A DNA stretch of 31,876 nt from Prasinococcaceae sp. CCMP 1430 (Eukaryota; Prasinodermophyta; Palmophyllophyceae; Prasinococcales; Prasinococcaceae): the NCBI GenBank assembly GCA_013416795.1, contig RQSC01000630.1, positions 244,789 through 276,664 of the forward strand, read 5' to 3'. Below the pieces are notes generated by a model. The model had not been told where the DNA came from and searched no databases. It saw only the letters and a program-made list of their open reading frames with translations. Numbering within the stretch: the stretch's first letter is position 1; every line of letters begins with the position of its first letter. The position numbers were made by a program, and so were the translations under genes. Below, in pieces: positions 1 through 10,400 of the stretch.

Positions 1-838
1 GCGCGCGATCCGCGGCCGCGCGGCGCCCCGCGGCCTCGCCCCGCCAACCGTTCCCCGGCGGACGCGCGGCCCCCACCGAGGAACATACATGGATGGATGT
101 GCCTCCCTTGGTTGGTGTCTGTGCTCCGGCCGGGCCCCGGCAGGCACGCCGCAGGCAGAGGAGCGCACAGGAACGTAACGGCGCCGAGCGCGGCGGCGGC
201 GCGCCCCCGCCGGAGGGGGGAAGAGGAGGGAGGTGCGTGTGCCCGGCGCCCCAGCAGCCAGGTGCCCTGCCGTTCCAGCCGACAGCGATGGGAGGCAGGG
301 GGGGAGGGGGGGAGGCGCGACGCTCCGCCGGAGTGGGAAGCAAGGCGGCCTGCCCGGGTGGCGCAGGCGGCCATGCCCTGCTCCGAGGCAAGCGCGCCGC
401 AGCAGCTGCGAGGCCGCATCCCGTTCCCGCAGGCTTTACTACAGGCCCGCAGCGACAGCAGCAGCACGCAGCGGCGGCTTGAGCACCGGCGCATCAGCGT
501 CGTCGTGGGCAGCGGCAGTGGGGCTGGCATTGGCAGCAGCGGCGCTGGGGAGGAGAGAGAACTGTCGTGATGGTCGCTACCGTCGTCGCTGCCGGGGTCC
601 TCGGCGACGGCGAGCGCCGCCCGCTCGGGGCCCGCCTGTTCGTTCACCGCAGGAGTCACGTCGACGCCCTGTCTCGATGGCAGCAAAGGTCGAGGCCACA
701 AGCACCGGAATCGTAAGGACCGAGCGGCGCCTCGGTGAGCGGCGCAACTTGGGCGAGCGGCTGAGCGCGCCCGCCGTGCCAATGAGCCTCGCCGTCGCGC
801 TCAGCCCTCGGCGGCGCGTCTCCCGCCTCGCGACAGGT

Positions 839-1054
839 TTAGGCGTGCCCCACGTCCCCCTGTTTGAAGGGCCAGGCGAGGGGCGCAGCAGACATGTCAG
901 TATGGCCGACCGGCACCATTTCGCTGTCCATGAGGATGGACCCCAGCAAGGCGGCGTTGTGCATGTCACCCTCGCCGCGCGCCCTGTCGAGCAGCAGGCG
1001 CGTGAGCGCACGCGCCAGCCTGCCTGGCCACAGCTGCACAGCTGCACAGCTCAT
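839..1054 (-). other. Candidate coding fragment, 71 codons, unknown
   Basis: A minus-strand frame opens with ATG at 1054 and stops at 839. Its middle (about 850-1010) has balanced composition: LARALTRLLLDRARGEGD is followed by a methionine-, leucine- and serine-containing stretch ending in GDVGHA, and codon third positions are mostly G or C. That differs from the arginine/proline-rich noise around it. I do not recognise a family. It could be a short gene, a last exon whose other exons I cannot find, or chance. A GCAG at 1020-1023 could be a splice acceptor, but no CTGAC-type branch motif precedes it. Confidence 0.18.
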
Positions 1055-1077
1055 GCGCTCATGCTCATGCGCTCATG
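1031..1077. repeat. Short imperfect tandem repeats
   Basis: Two full copies and one partial copy of CAGCTGCA (1031-1051) run straight into CATGCGCT/CATGCT repeats (1052-1077). This is simple-sequence DNA just before the A-rich pocket upstream of the MAPR gene. No function can be read from it. Confidence 0.7.
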
Positions 1078-1298
1078 GGTGTCCATAAACCCTGTGAAAA
1101 CCCATATGCCCAACCCAATCGCGACGACGGAAAAGGACAAAAAGTGGAAAAAAGTGGCGCCTGGGGAAAAAACGCATTGGGGTGCGGCGGCCGGCTCATA
1201 TGTGCGCGCCACACGTCGCGCGGCCCTGGAGGCGAGGCGCGGCGGCCGGCGCTCGGCGATCGCTCCCAGGGCCGCTCTCCCGGCGGGTTCTGAATCAT

Positions 1299-2240
1299 AT
1301 GCTATCCGCTCTCGGCGCCGTCGCCGCGGGACTCACGCCCGAGCGCATCGCGCTCGCCCTCGTCGCGGTCGCGTCCGTGCGGCTACTGCTCGCGTTCGTG
1401 CCTGCGCTGCTCCACGGCGGCATTTCTCTTGGTCTTTTCCGTGAGCGCGAGCGAATGGCGACAGCACCCCAGTCAGAGCCGGAGGAGGAGATCCCGGATT
1501 ACCCCGAGGCGGAGAAGGCCGACTTCTCGCTCGAGGCCCTGCGTGCCTTCGATGGCAGCGACAGCTCCAAGCCGCTGCTCGTAGGCTGCAAGAGCAACAT
1601 CTACGACATGGCCAAGGGGAAGGACTTCTATGGCAAGGTGAGCGGTAGGGTTCGGGCCGTGGCGGACTGCCCTGCGCGATGCCCACGCCGCCCCCCTCAC
1701 CTGGTGCCCGCGCGCCCGCCTGCCGTTTACTGATCGACGCGCCACCTGTGCGTGCGCTCGTGCAGGGCGGTCCCTACAACTGCTTCGCAGGACGCGATGC
1801 GAGCGTCGCGCTCGCAAAGGTACGCCCCGCGCCGAAGCGTCGGCGCTGCGATGCTGCGGGCACGCGCGCGCGGGCGATGCCGCCTCGACCACGAGGCGAC
1901 GCGCGCCCCTGGCCATGACGAACACGGCACTCTCTTTGGTCCGAGGCAGCGGGAACGCTGTGACCGTGCGGATACAATTTGCTCAACCAGCTACTAGACC
2001 TGAGCCACACGCGCGTCCCAGCACGCGCGCCGCCCGCACTGCCCGATGCTCTGGAGCTGACACTTGGCCGCGGGCGCCGCTGCGCTGGGGCCGGCGCGCT
2101 CGCAGATGGCCTTCAACGAGGAATACCTCGCCGCCGACTGGGAGAACTACAAGATGAGCCAGTCCGAAAGCGACATTCTGGACGACTGGGAGAAGAAGTT
2201 TGCGACGAAGTACCCTCTCGTCGGCAAGATTCTCAAGTAG
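1299..2240 (+). CDS. Membrane-associated progesterone receptor-like protein (MAPR, cytochrome b5-like haem domain)
   Basis: Three exons (1299-1637, 1766-1819, 2106-2240) join in phase 0 into 175 residues. The first 45 residues hold one hydrophobic helix (about 14-40), then an acidic linker with EEEIPDYPEAEK, then the cytochrome b5-like MAPR domain. The domain is recognisable from F-S-LEALRAFDGSDSSKPLLVG, the residues around YDMAKGKDFYG, and GGPYNCFAGRDAS followed by DWENYK near the end. GPY...FAGRDAS is the family hallmark, and the tyrosines are in the places expected for haem binding. PGRMC/MAPR proteins are single-pass ER membrane haem proteins that partner cytochrome P450s and sterol enzymes; that role is inferred here. 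ATG 1299 is chosen because the membrane helix starts directly after it. Introns of 128 and 286 bases end in GCAG. It is tail to tail with the next gene. Confidence 0.88.
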
Positions 2241-2259
2241 TCTCGAGTAGTCTCGAGTG
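2235..2259. repeat. Short tandem repeat at the MAPR stop codon
   Basis: The ten-base unit AGTAGTCTCG occurs twice in a row across the stop codon of the MAPR gene, giving two CTCGAG palindromes in the 3' untranslated region. It is probably a small slippage duplication. Confidence 0.6.
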
Positions 2260-2473
2260 GCGCCGATGCGCCGCTCTTGGCGTGGCGTCGGACCTTCCGG
2301 CCGCGCCTTGTAAAGTCAAGACATAGCACGCGATTTCCGCTGGCGGCAGAGCGCACTGCAAAGCTGCACCCTGCGCGTGCGGTCGCTGAGCCATTGGTAC
2401 ACGTACACGCTTTTTGTTACACACACAAATGGGCGCTGTCGCGCCGCTCTCCCGAGGTCCTCGCTGCGTGAGA

Positions 2474-3045
2474 TTACTCATCGCCGTCTTCCTCGCCCGC
2501 TGACACATCAATGCTGTAGAAACCATGCGCGTGCTCGCCGTGCGGGTTGGACACGCGGTCGGCGATCATTCTCTCTCCGTAGGTCCAGTCGTCCCACACG
2601 ACATACTCCCCCGTCCGCAGCACCTGCAGCGACAGATCGGTCAGAGCGGCGCGTGCGGTCAGAGCGGCACTAGAGACGTGCAAGACGTGTGCTCGCGCAG
2701 CATCATCCCCAGAACAACGCCCATGCGCGCGCTGGGGGACGAGGGGGGGGAGGGGCCGCCGCACATGCGCTTGCGCTGCGGCTTGCGCTGCTCAGCCGCC
2801 CAAGTGCGCACCTGGAATGTCTCCGTTTCGACGTGGTCCAGCCAGCCCGGCATGAGTGGTTCGTCTTCGCCCTCGGGGAGCGCCTCGAGCAGTTCCACCT
2901 CGACTGATCCGAGCCCCATTTCGACCACCACGCCGAACTCGGCCGCCTCACCTTTGGTGACGCGCACGACGTCGCCGCACACTGGCAGCTCAGCGGCCGC
3001 CGCGGCGGCCGCCCGCATCGCAGCCGCGGCAGCGGCTTTCGCCAT
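2474..3045 (-). CDS. Unknown acidic 127-residue protein
   Basis: Two exons on the minus strand (3045-2812 and 2623-2474) join in phase 0 across a 188-base intron (GTGCGC...GCTGCAG, with CTGAC near the 3' end). The protein starts MAK followed by two alanine runs. A compact beta-rich segment follows, about residues 20-53 (CGDVVRVTKGEAAEFGVVVE), which resembles a small SH3/KOW-like barrel; then an acidic loop, GWLDHVETETFQ, and after the splice VLRTGEYVVWDDWTYGERM and an acidic tail EEDGDE. The splice is supported because both sides are well-behaved protein sequence and the intron reading is not. I do not recognise the family. The ATG at 3045 is the first that makes sense, but the frame stays open upstream, so an N-terminal extension is possible. 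Confidence 0.7.
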
Positions 3046-4488
3046 CGACCCCGCCCGCGCCGCCTCGCGTCGTCCCACGCGCGCGCTGTGCACCCTGCCG
3101 CCCGCCCCCGCATACCGACCCCCTCCCAGTCCCCAGCTTTTTGTTGTCCGCGCTCTTGCTTTGGGTACGAATTCGCGTGTCAAGCACTTTTGAGGTATAG
3201 TGGGAACAGGGTTGCAAAGGTGTTCCCCCGATCGGAAGCGTTCCCCAAAGCGGTCCCACCCAGCGCGCGCGATGGCGCGCGGGCGACGTCGGCCGGCGGC
3301 GGCAGGGAAGGGGTGGCGGGAGCAGCCGCTGGGGCGGGGAGGCGCGCGCATGGCGGACGCGCGCGCGCGGCCCCCTCCCGGCGGATCAAACGGCAGGCTC
3401 GCGAGCAGGGCAGGCGCACCGGCGGATTTTATTTCCTGCCGCGCGTGGATGCGCTGCGATGCGGGGGGCAGCGCCGGCAGGGGCGGGGGCGCCCCGCGGT
3501 CTCGCGCGCGGCGCGCCCCGGCGGGCGCGCGGGGCCGCGAGGTGCTCGGGGGGCTCACTCCCCCCGTGCCCTCCGCCCCGGTACGTCCGACCCCCTCGCG
3601 CCCTGCGCAGGTGGCCGAACTTTTGCGCCAGGTGAGGGCTGTCCTGCTTAGGGCGGAGCGCGAGGCTGCGCGTGTGGGAAGGGAAGAGACGGGTGGGGGG
3701 GAGGGGCGTTCCCCGAGAGCGGCGACGGCGCGCAGCAGCCGCGGGCGGGGCGAGTGGGTGAGGCGGGCGCGCGCGGCGAGGGGGAGGGGGAGCGGGGTGA
3801 GAGCGAAAGATTGCTGTGGCCGCGGGCGTCCGCGTGCCAGGGCATCCCCTCCTTCCCTCCGTTGCTCGATCGCGCGGTCGAGGACACGCGTGGCACGCCG
3901 CGCGTCGGGGGGGCGGGCGAGGGCGCGGCGGCGGCGCAGCGCTCTCGCCCCGTTCTCCAACATGCATTTTTTGCTGGGCGCGCACGAGAGTGGGTCCGCA
4001 GCCGGTCGCGAACCCGAATATGCGCGGCGACGCTGGGCGCGTATCGCGCCCCCCGACGGTACACGCGCGTGTGGCGGGGTGGGTCGTAGCATCAGAGGAC
4101 ACTGATCGTCTGGCGCCGACGCGTGGCTGCGTGGGGTGGGATGGGGGGAGACGTGCAGCGCTGCGCCTCTAGCCTCTCAGCTGCGAATCTTTGAGGTCTT
4201 TCTCTGGGTGGCGGTGGGGACGCCTGCGCGGGGACCGCCACGCCTCATCGCGCATGCGCTTGGGTTGGCAAAGTCGCGCTGGGGCACGGGCTGACACGCG
4301 CGGCGCACGCGCGCTGTCGCCATCGCCGACTCTGATCACAGGAGGTCGAGCGTCGAGGGGGGGGCGTCGAAACACGGCGTCGAAACACGCGAGAGCGTGG
4401 ACACTGTTGTGAGAAGCTGGAGGTTGGGCGAGGGTGAGGCGAGGGTGGTGGTGACGAGGGGGTGGAGAAGGCAGTGGGCGCAGCCTCG
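3046..4488. other. Long divergent intergenic region
   Basis: Between the 127-residue gene (-) and the giant Sfi1 gene (+) are 1.44 kb of GC-rich DNA. Open frames on both strands are arginine/proline/alanine-rich and overlap each other in every frame, so I treat them as noise. An AT-rich pocket at about 3130-3240, with CACTTTT at 3185-3191, is a plausible promoter for the minus gene. A less GC-rich stretch at about 4180-4400 probably holds the Sfi1 promoter or leader. Confidence 0.5.
4364..4388. repeat. Direct repeat GCGTCGAAACAC x2
   Basis: The twelve bases GCGTCGAAACAC occur at 4364-4375 and again at 4377-4388, about 100 bases before the Sfi1 start codon. It could be a paired transcription factor site or a small duplication; nothing further can be said. 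Confidence 0.5.
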
Positions 4489-7400
4489 ATGGCGTCATCA
4501 GCGCGCTGGATCGGCGAGTGGGACATGAATGGCACGCTCGCTCCGCAGGGCATGCAGCGCGTCGGCGGCGGATTCCGCCCCCGGCCGAATTCGCCAGGGC
4601 GCGGCTCTCCGTCGTCGCCGGGCGCTGCTGCGGTGTCGCGCGCCACGCTGCGCGCGATCTCAGAGCCGCTGGAACCGTACAGTACGGAGGACCTTGATCT
4701 GCTCGCCGAGATCCTGCGGTCGGCCGAGGATCGCGCGCTGCGCGATGCTAAGCGCGGGCGGCGTGCCGTCGAAGTGACGCAGCTGCGCGTGCTGCAGGCG
4801 TACGAGGCGGTGCTCCGCGCTGTCGGAATCGACGCGCAGGAGGACGAGTACTTCTACAGACCTGTGCTCCAGATGTGCCTCGACCCGGAGCCAGACTGGT
4901 GGCGAAAATTTGATGCCCTGTGCCGCGACAACGCCGATAAGGCCGCGTGGCTGGAGCGCGCTCGTGCCCTCGGCGCCTCGCCGGCGCCGTCGGCAGCGAT
5001 TGAGACGCAGACGCAGACGCCGCCTGTCCAGGACGTTCCGCCACCGCTGCCCCAGAGGGATGCACTGACCGAGACGCAGGCGTACGCACTTTTCAAGCTG
5101 TTGTCGATGGCCTTCCACGGCTGGGCGCAGCAGGCATCGTCGGCCAGCGCCGTGGCCGCAGCGCGGCGTCGCGCCGTTGAGAATTGGATGGTGGCTGTGT
5201 CGTTCTGGGAGTGCCGGGCGAGCGCCAATGCGTTGCGTCGCTGGCGTCGGCGCGGGGATGCCATGCGGGGCGTCGCCGAGGCGTTCGGTGCCGGTCGGTC
5301 GCGGCGGACCAGGTTCAGGCAGTGGAGATCGGCCGCGCGCAGCAGCTGTGACGGGCGCAAGCGCGGGCAGGCGCGCGCCATCGCCATGTGGCGCGGGAAT
5401 GCGCTGGGTGCGGCGTTGCGGCGCTGGCGGCAGGGCGCAGACGACGACCGCGCATTCGCGCTACGCTGCATGGCCTCGTGCGCAGACACGCGCACGCGCA
5501 TGTGCATGCGCGGATGGGCTAGCGTGGCGCACAAGCTGGCGCTCACGGAAGCGTGCGGGCGCGAGGCCGAATACCTGGCCGAGCGCGGGATGAAGACGCG
5601 CACCTACATGCGCTGGCGGGCCGCTTACAATGAGCGTGTGCGCCGCCGCACGCAGATGGGTAGGGCTGTCGCCGCCTGCCGCTTGCGCACGCTCGTGGCC
5701 GCCCTCAACACTTGGAGGCACCGGGCCACCACCCTGATCCACTACCGCGAGTCGGTGCAGCTCAGTCTCGCCAACATCAGACTGAATCGCGAGCGCGCGG
5801 CGCTCGCGCGGTGGGTTGAATTTGCGCACGAGCGGGCTGCAGTCAAGACAAAGACTGCAATGGCGGTCGCCAAGATGCAGTTTTCGCTGGCGGCGCGCGC
5901 GACCGCCCGCTGGACCGCGTACGTGCAGGAGACAATCAAGCAGCGCGTGAGGCTTGAGCGCTGCACGCGGATCCTCCAGTGTGGCATCGGACGCAGAGCG
6001 ATGAACCAATGGAAGGGGATTGCCCTCGAGCACGCGCGACTGAGGCGCATCGCTGGCTATGCTCTCAAGCGGACGCAGCAGCGGCAGGTGTCAGCCGCTT
6101 TCGAGCGTTGGTGTGTGCGCGCTGCTGAAATCGCAGATGAGCGCGAGGCAGCAGGCAAGGCGGCGCGCTATTGGCTCAACCGCACGGTTGGCAGCGCGTT
6201 CGACTCCTGGTACGAGAAGACGCAGGACTTTAAGGCCCAGCGTCAGCAATTGCGCAAGGCTGTGGCGTGGTTCACCACGCGTGCGTCGGCTGTTGCGTTC
6301 CAGACGTGGATGATCCGCGTTGAGGAGGCCTCCGCGCAGCGCGATGCGCTGACATTGGCCGTGCGCTGGTGGATCAGTCGCTCGGTCGGCGCGGCATTTG
6401 AATGCTGGGTTGAGAAGACCACGAGCATGGCACACGCGCGTGAGTTGGCCAACAGGTCGCTCCTGCGTTTGCTCAATGCAACCAAGGCCGCCGCCTTCGC
6501 TTCCTGGAGCGCCAACGCGAAGTCCTTCAGGCACGAGCGGGAGCTGCTACACAAGGCGGCGGCGCTCTGGCGCAACGTCGAGCTGCGCAAGGGATTTGCA
6601 GGCTGGGTGGCAACCGTGGCGGCGATGCGAGCTGCGGAGGCTGCCCTCTTGCGCGTGGCCAAGAATATGCTGCACCGGCAGCTGTCGAGCGCTTTCGAGG
6701 CATGGATTGCTTTTACCGCCGAGCGGCAGCGCAAGGCAGTGCTGGTCGCCAAGGCGGTGGGCTGCTTCACGCGGGGTGCTATCTCGCGCGCGCTTAACAC
6801 ATGGATCGAAGTCGTTGCGGAGGCCAAAGACGAGAATGACAAAATGGCACGCGCTCTCGTGTACTTCCGGGGGCGTGCTGAGCAGCTCGCTTTTCTTCAG
6901 TGGCAGGAGAACGCCTCGAGGCTCGCTTACCAGCGCGAGGCCCTCGAGGGGGCCATAAGGCGTCTGAACATGCGCGCACAGGCCGCTGTGATGGCGCGAT
7001 GGGTCGACTACGTCGTTGAGGTCGAGGAGATGCGCATGCTGGGGGAGCGTGCCGCGCGCTACTTCCGCAACAGCACTCTCGGGGCGGCCTGGCGACGCTG
7101 GCTGGCCTATGTTGAGGAGCTTGAGGAGGCCCGCGCGTTGGTCCAGCGCGCGGCGTCCTTCTGGATCAACCGCGCCCTGCTCGGGGCTTGGTCACGCTGG
7201 ATGGACTTCGCTGTTGAGTCCGTCGACATGCGCTCCAAGCTGCGCGTTGCCGTGCAACGCTTTGCCCACGCCAAGTTGGCGGCGGCGTTGCTCTCGTGGC
7301 GCGAATGGGTGCCCGCGAACAAGGAGAAGGTGCGCAAGGTCAGCATGGCAGCTGCATTTATGACCAAGCGGAGCATGGTCGCTTCGTTCGCAGCGTGGAA

Positions 7401-10400
7401 GCGCGTGTACGAGGCGCACAAGCGAGCTGTGAATTTCTTCGTTCATAGCGCGATGTTCCGCTCATTCCTGCAGTGGCGCGAGGGTGCGCTCTACCAGAAG
7501 GAGACCTTCCACAAGCTCCAGCAGGCTGCTGCGCGCATGATGAAGCGTCAGCTCAGCGCCGCATTCACAACGCTGAAACAGCACGTGGATGACATGCGGA
7601 AGGCGCGCCAAGCGATGATCTGGTTCGCGAACTTAGCATTGGCGAAGGCATTCAAGCGCTGGTGTGATTACGCCGTGGAGGTGCAGGTGGCGCGCGATCA
7701 AGCCGAGAAGGCGATGCGGCTGTGGATGAACACATCGACACGGCAGGCATTTGCACGCTGGGAGGAGTTTGCGGTCGAGTCAGCCGAGCTCCGCGCAAAG
7801 ATGCTGTACCTCGTGAAGCGCTTCTCCATGCGCGCCGCCGCCGCGGCGCTCTCGAGATGGCTCGACTTTGCGGTCGAGTCGGCGGCCATGCGCGACGCTG
7901 TGCGGCAGGCCGTAGCGCACTGGGTGAAGAAGGAGCTCGTTGTTGCATTCGAGCGCTGGTGCAACTTCGTGGTTGCGCAGCAGGAGGATGCCGAAAAGAT
8001 GGGCAAAGCACTGCGTCGCTTGCGCAACCGTCAGCTCACGGTGGCGTGGGAGCGCTGGACAGACGCTGTGGAGGAGATCTTCGACATGCGCGCCAAGCTT
8101 GAGAAAGCGCTTCGCCGCTTCGCCAACGCCGCGGTGTATGCTGCGTACAACGCGTGGGCTACCCTCGTTGAGACGAGGATTCGCCAGCGCGCTGCCGTGC
8201 GCAAGTCCCTTGGGCGCGTCATGAACCGCGAGAAGGCGGCAGCGATGGTACAGTGGCTGTTCTTCCTTGAGCGCAGGCGCGCGCGCTACGCGGCGGAGGA
8301 TCACTACCGCGCGCACCTTGCGAAGGCTATGCTGAGGTCGTTCGCGCACAGCGCCAACATCGCCAATCTCGCACGCAAGGGCATGAGGCGCTTGCTGAAC
8401 AGGCAGCTGTCCGGGGCCTGGGCAGTATGGACAGGGTACATGCAGTACTTGCACGAGCAGCAGGAGCAGGCGCTGTCCATGCAGGGCCGCGTGATCGCGC
8501 GTATGAGGAATGCCGCGCTCGCCGGGGCCTTCAACAAGCTGCGCGAGCACGCGCGGCAGTCGGGGGGAGCCAGGCGTATCCTGCACCGCATCGTCAACCG
8601 CAGGGCACTCGCTGCGCTCAACGGATGGTGCGCGTACGTCGCACGGATAGCGGGCGTGCGCTCGATGCTGTCGCGCATACTCGGTCGCATGGAGGCAACA
8701 TACCTCGAGGCCTGGGCCGAGTACGCCGCTGAAGGCACGCTCGCCCTCCGCCTGGCTGGTGTCGCGCGCGAGGGTGGGCGGAAGGGCACGCTCAAGCGCG
8801 AGTCGAGGCGGTTCGTCGGCCTGCTGCGCGTATGCGGCACGCGGGGCGCCAGGGCCGTGAAGGGCTGGAATCAGTGGCAGCGCGCGATGGCCCTCCGCAA
8901 GCAGGAGCGCCTGCTGAGCAAGATTGCATACGACAACTTGTACGGCAGTATTGCCGGGAAGGCATTCGCTGCGATGAGGCGCGGAGTCGTGGAGGGCAGG
9001 AAGGAGCGCAGTGCTGACGACGTGTGGTCGAAACTGCTGGCGCGCAAGACCCTGCGAGCGTGGCAGGTGCACCATCGCCGGCAGGCGGTGAAGACCAAGG
9101 CCTCAATGAAGGCCTTCGTACACTGGGCAAAGGGGGCTGCGGGTGTCGCGCTCACGCTCTGGCGTGATTGGGCGCGCGAGCGACGGCACGCGCGCTTCGT
9201 GAACACCGCAGCGCTGGTGGCATACGCCGACATGTTGCGCCGCAAAGCGCTCATCTCGTGGGCCGATGCGGTGGTGCAGCTACGCGAGTGGCGCGTATTC
9301 GTCGATGCGTACGACGCACGCATGCTCGTACTGCGCACCGCACGCGTGCTGCAACAGTGGCGCTCGGTGGCGGCAGACCTTGCGGAGCTGCGCCGCGAGG
9401 TGAACGACTTCCATGCGCGCTCGGTGGCCAACCGAATGTCCGAGTCCATGCGGCAGTGGCTACTGCTCGCTCGCACGCGCCGCGTGCAGCGCTCGGGCGT
9501 CACAGGCATGATCTTCGGCCGCTATCAGGCACAGGCTTTCATCGGCTGGTCGGACGTCGCGAGCGAGCTAAAGCGTGAGCGCCGCGCGCGTCACCTCGCG
9601 GCCACCTACTTCGTTGGCAAGGTCAGCCGCGAGGTGTTGATCGCCTGGCGTCGCGAAGCCAGCACCGCGCGCAAGCACGAGCGCATCATGCTCAAGGTCG
9701 CTGCCAGGATGCGCACTAAGGCGCTGGCATCGTCCTTTGCCGGCTGGTCGGAGACTGCGACCCTTCTCATCAAGCAGCGCGAGGCAGCGCACCGTGTGCT
9801 TGGCCGCGTGATGAATCGTACGCTCGGGATGGCCTGGCGCAGGTGGCGCGAGAACGTTGCGGAGCTGGCGCACATGCGCACTTGCCTCAGTGCCGCTGTG
9901 TCCATGATGCGCAAACGCAAGCTCGCGCAAGGATGGAACACTTGGAAGGCGTACTACGCGTATGAGACCTACCTGAGGGGAAAGCTCGCGAAGCACTTCG
10001 CGGCGAGATTCAAGCGCGACAAGGAGGCCTTCTTCATCGAGTGGCGCACGGTTGCGCAGTACGAGATCGAGGTGCGCGAGAAACTGTCCAGGTACGTCGG
10101 GCGCATCATGCACGGTGCCATGGCCGGCGCGTGGGCCACTTGGAAGGGCTGGTGGCAATCTTCGAAGCAACTCAAGCGTGCGGCGCGTTATCTGCGCAAT
10201 GCGGCGCTCGGCAAGGCGTGGCGCTCGTGGGCGCAGTACTACTTGCTCTGCAAGGTCGGCCGCGCGGTCTCGCAATACTCGCGCAACCTTCTCTACAAGA
10301 GCATGCAGAAGCTCAAGACCAACGCGCAGGAGGAGCGCAAGAAGCGCAGGCAGAACAGCGCAGCGCTCCTCTTCGCCTCGGGGATGGTGTGCAGCCGCCA

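Larger units (their letters stand above)
1..1298. other. Intergenic GC-rich DNA upstream of the MAPR gene
   Basis: I see no convincing gene in the first 800 bases. The open frames there are arginine-, alanine- and proline-rich and look like translated GC-rich noncoding DNA. A possible coding stretch on the minus strand (839-1054) is listed separately. From about 1083 to 1180 the composition turns A-rich, with two A-tract/GTGG elements at 1139-1157, in front of the MAPR start at 1299. This is the most likely promoter or 5' leader of that gene. Confidence 0.5.

Noticed and set aside
2812-4092. Long minus-strand frame continuing upstream of the 127-residue protein
   Set aside because: Upstream part is low-complexity Arg/Pro/Ala translation over an AT-rich likely promoter; the ATG at 3045 is the better start.
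4462-4488. GTG-initiated nine-codon extension of the Sfi1 protein
   Set aside because: GTG is not a normal eukaryotic start; the ATG at 4489 is the first proper one.
6109-8256. 99-base periodicity as a CRISPR array or satellite DNA
   Set aside because: The DNA copies are diverged and the period is kept at the protein level with a long open frame; it is a coding repeat.
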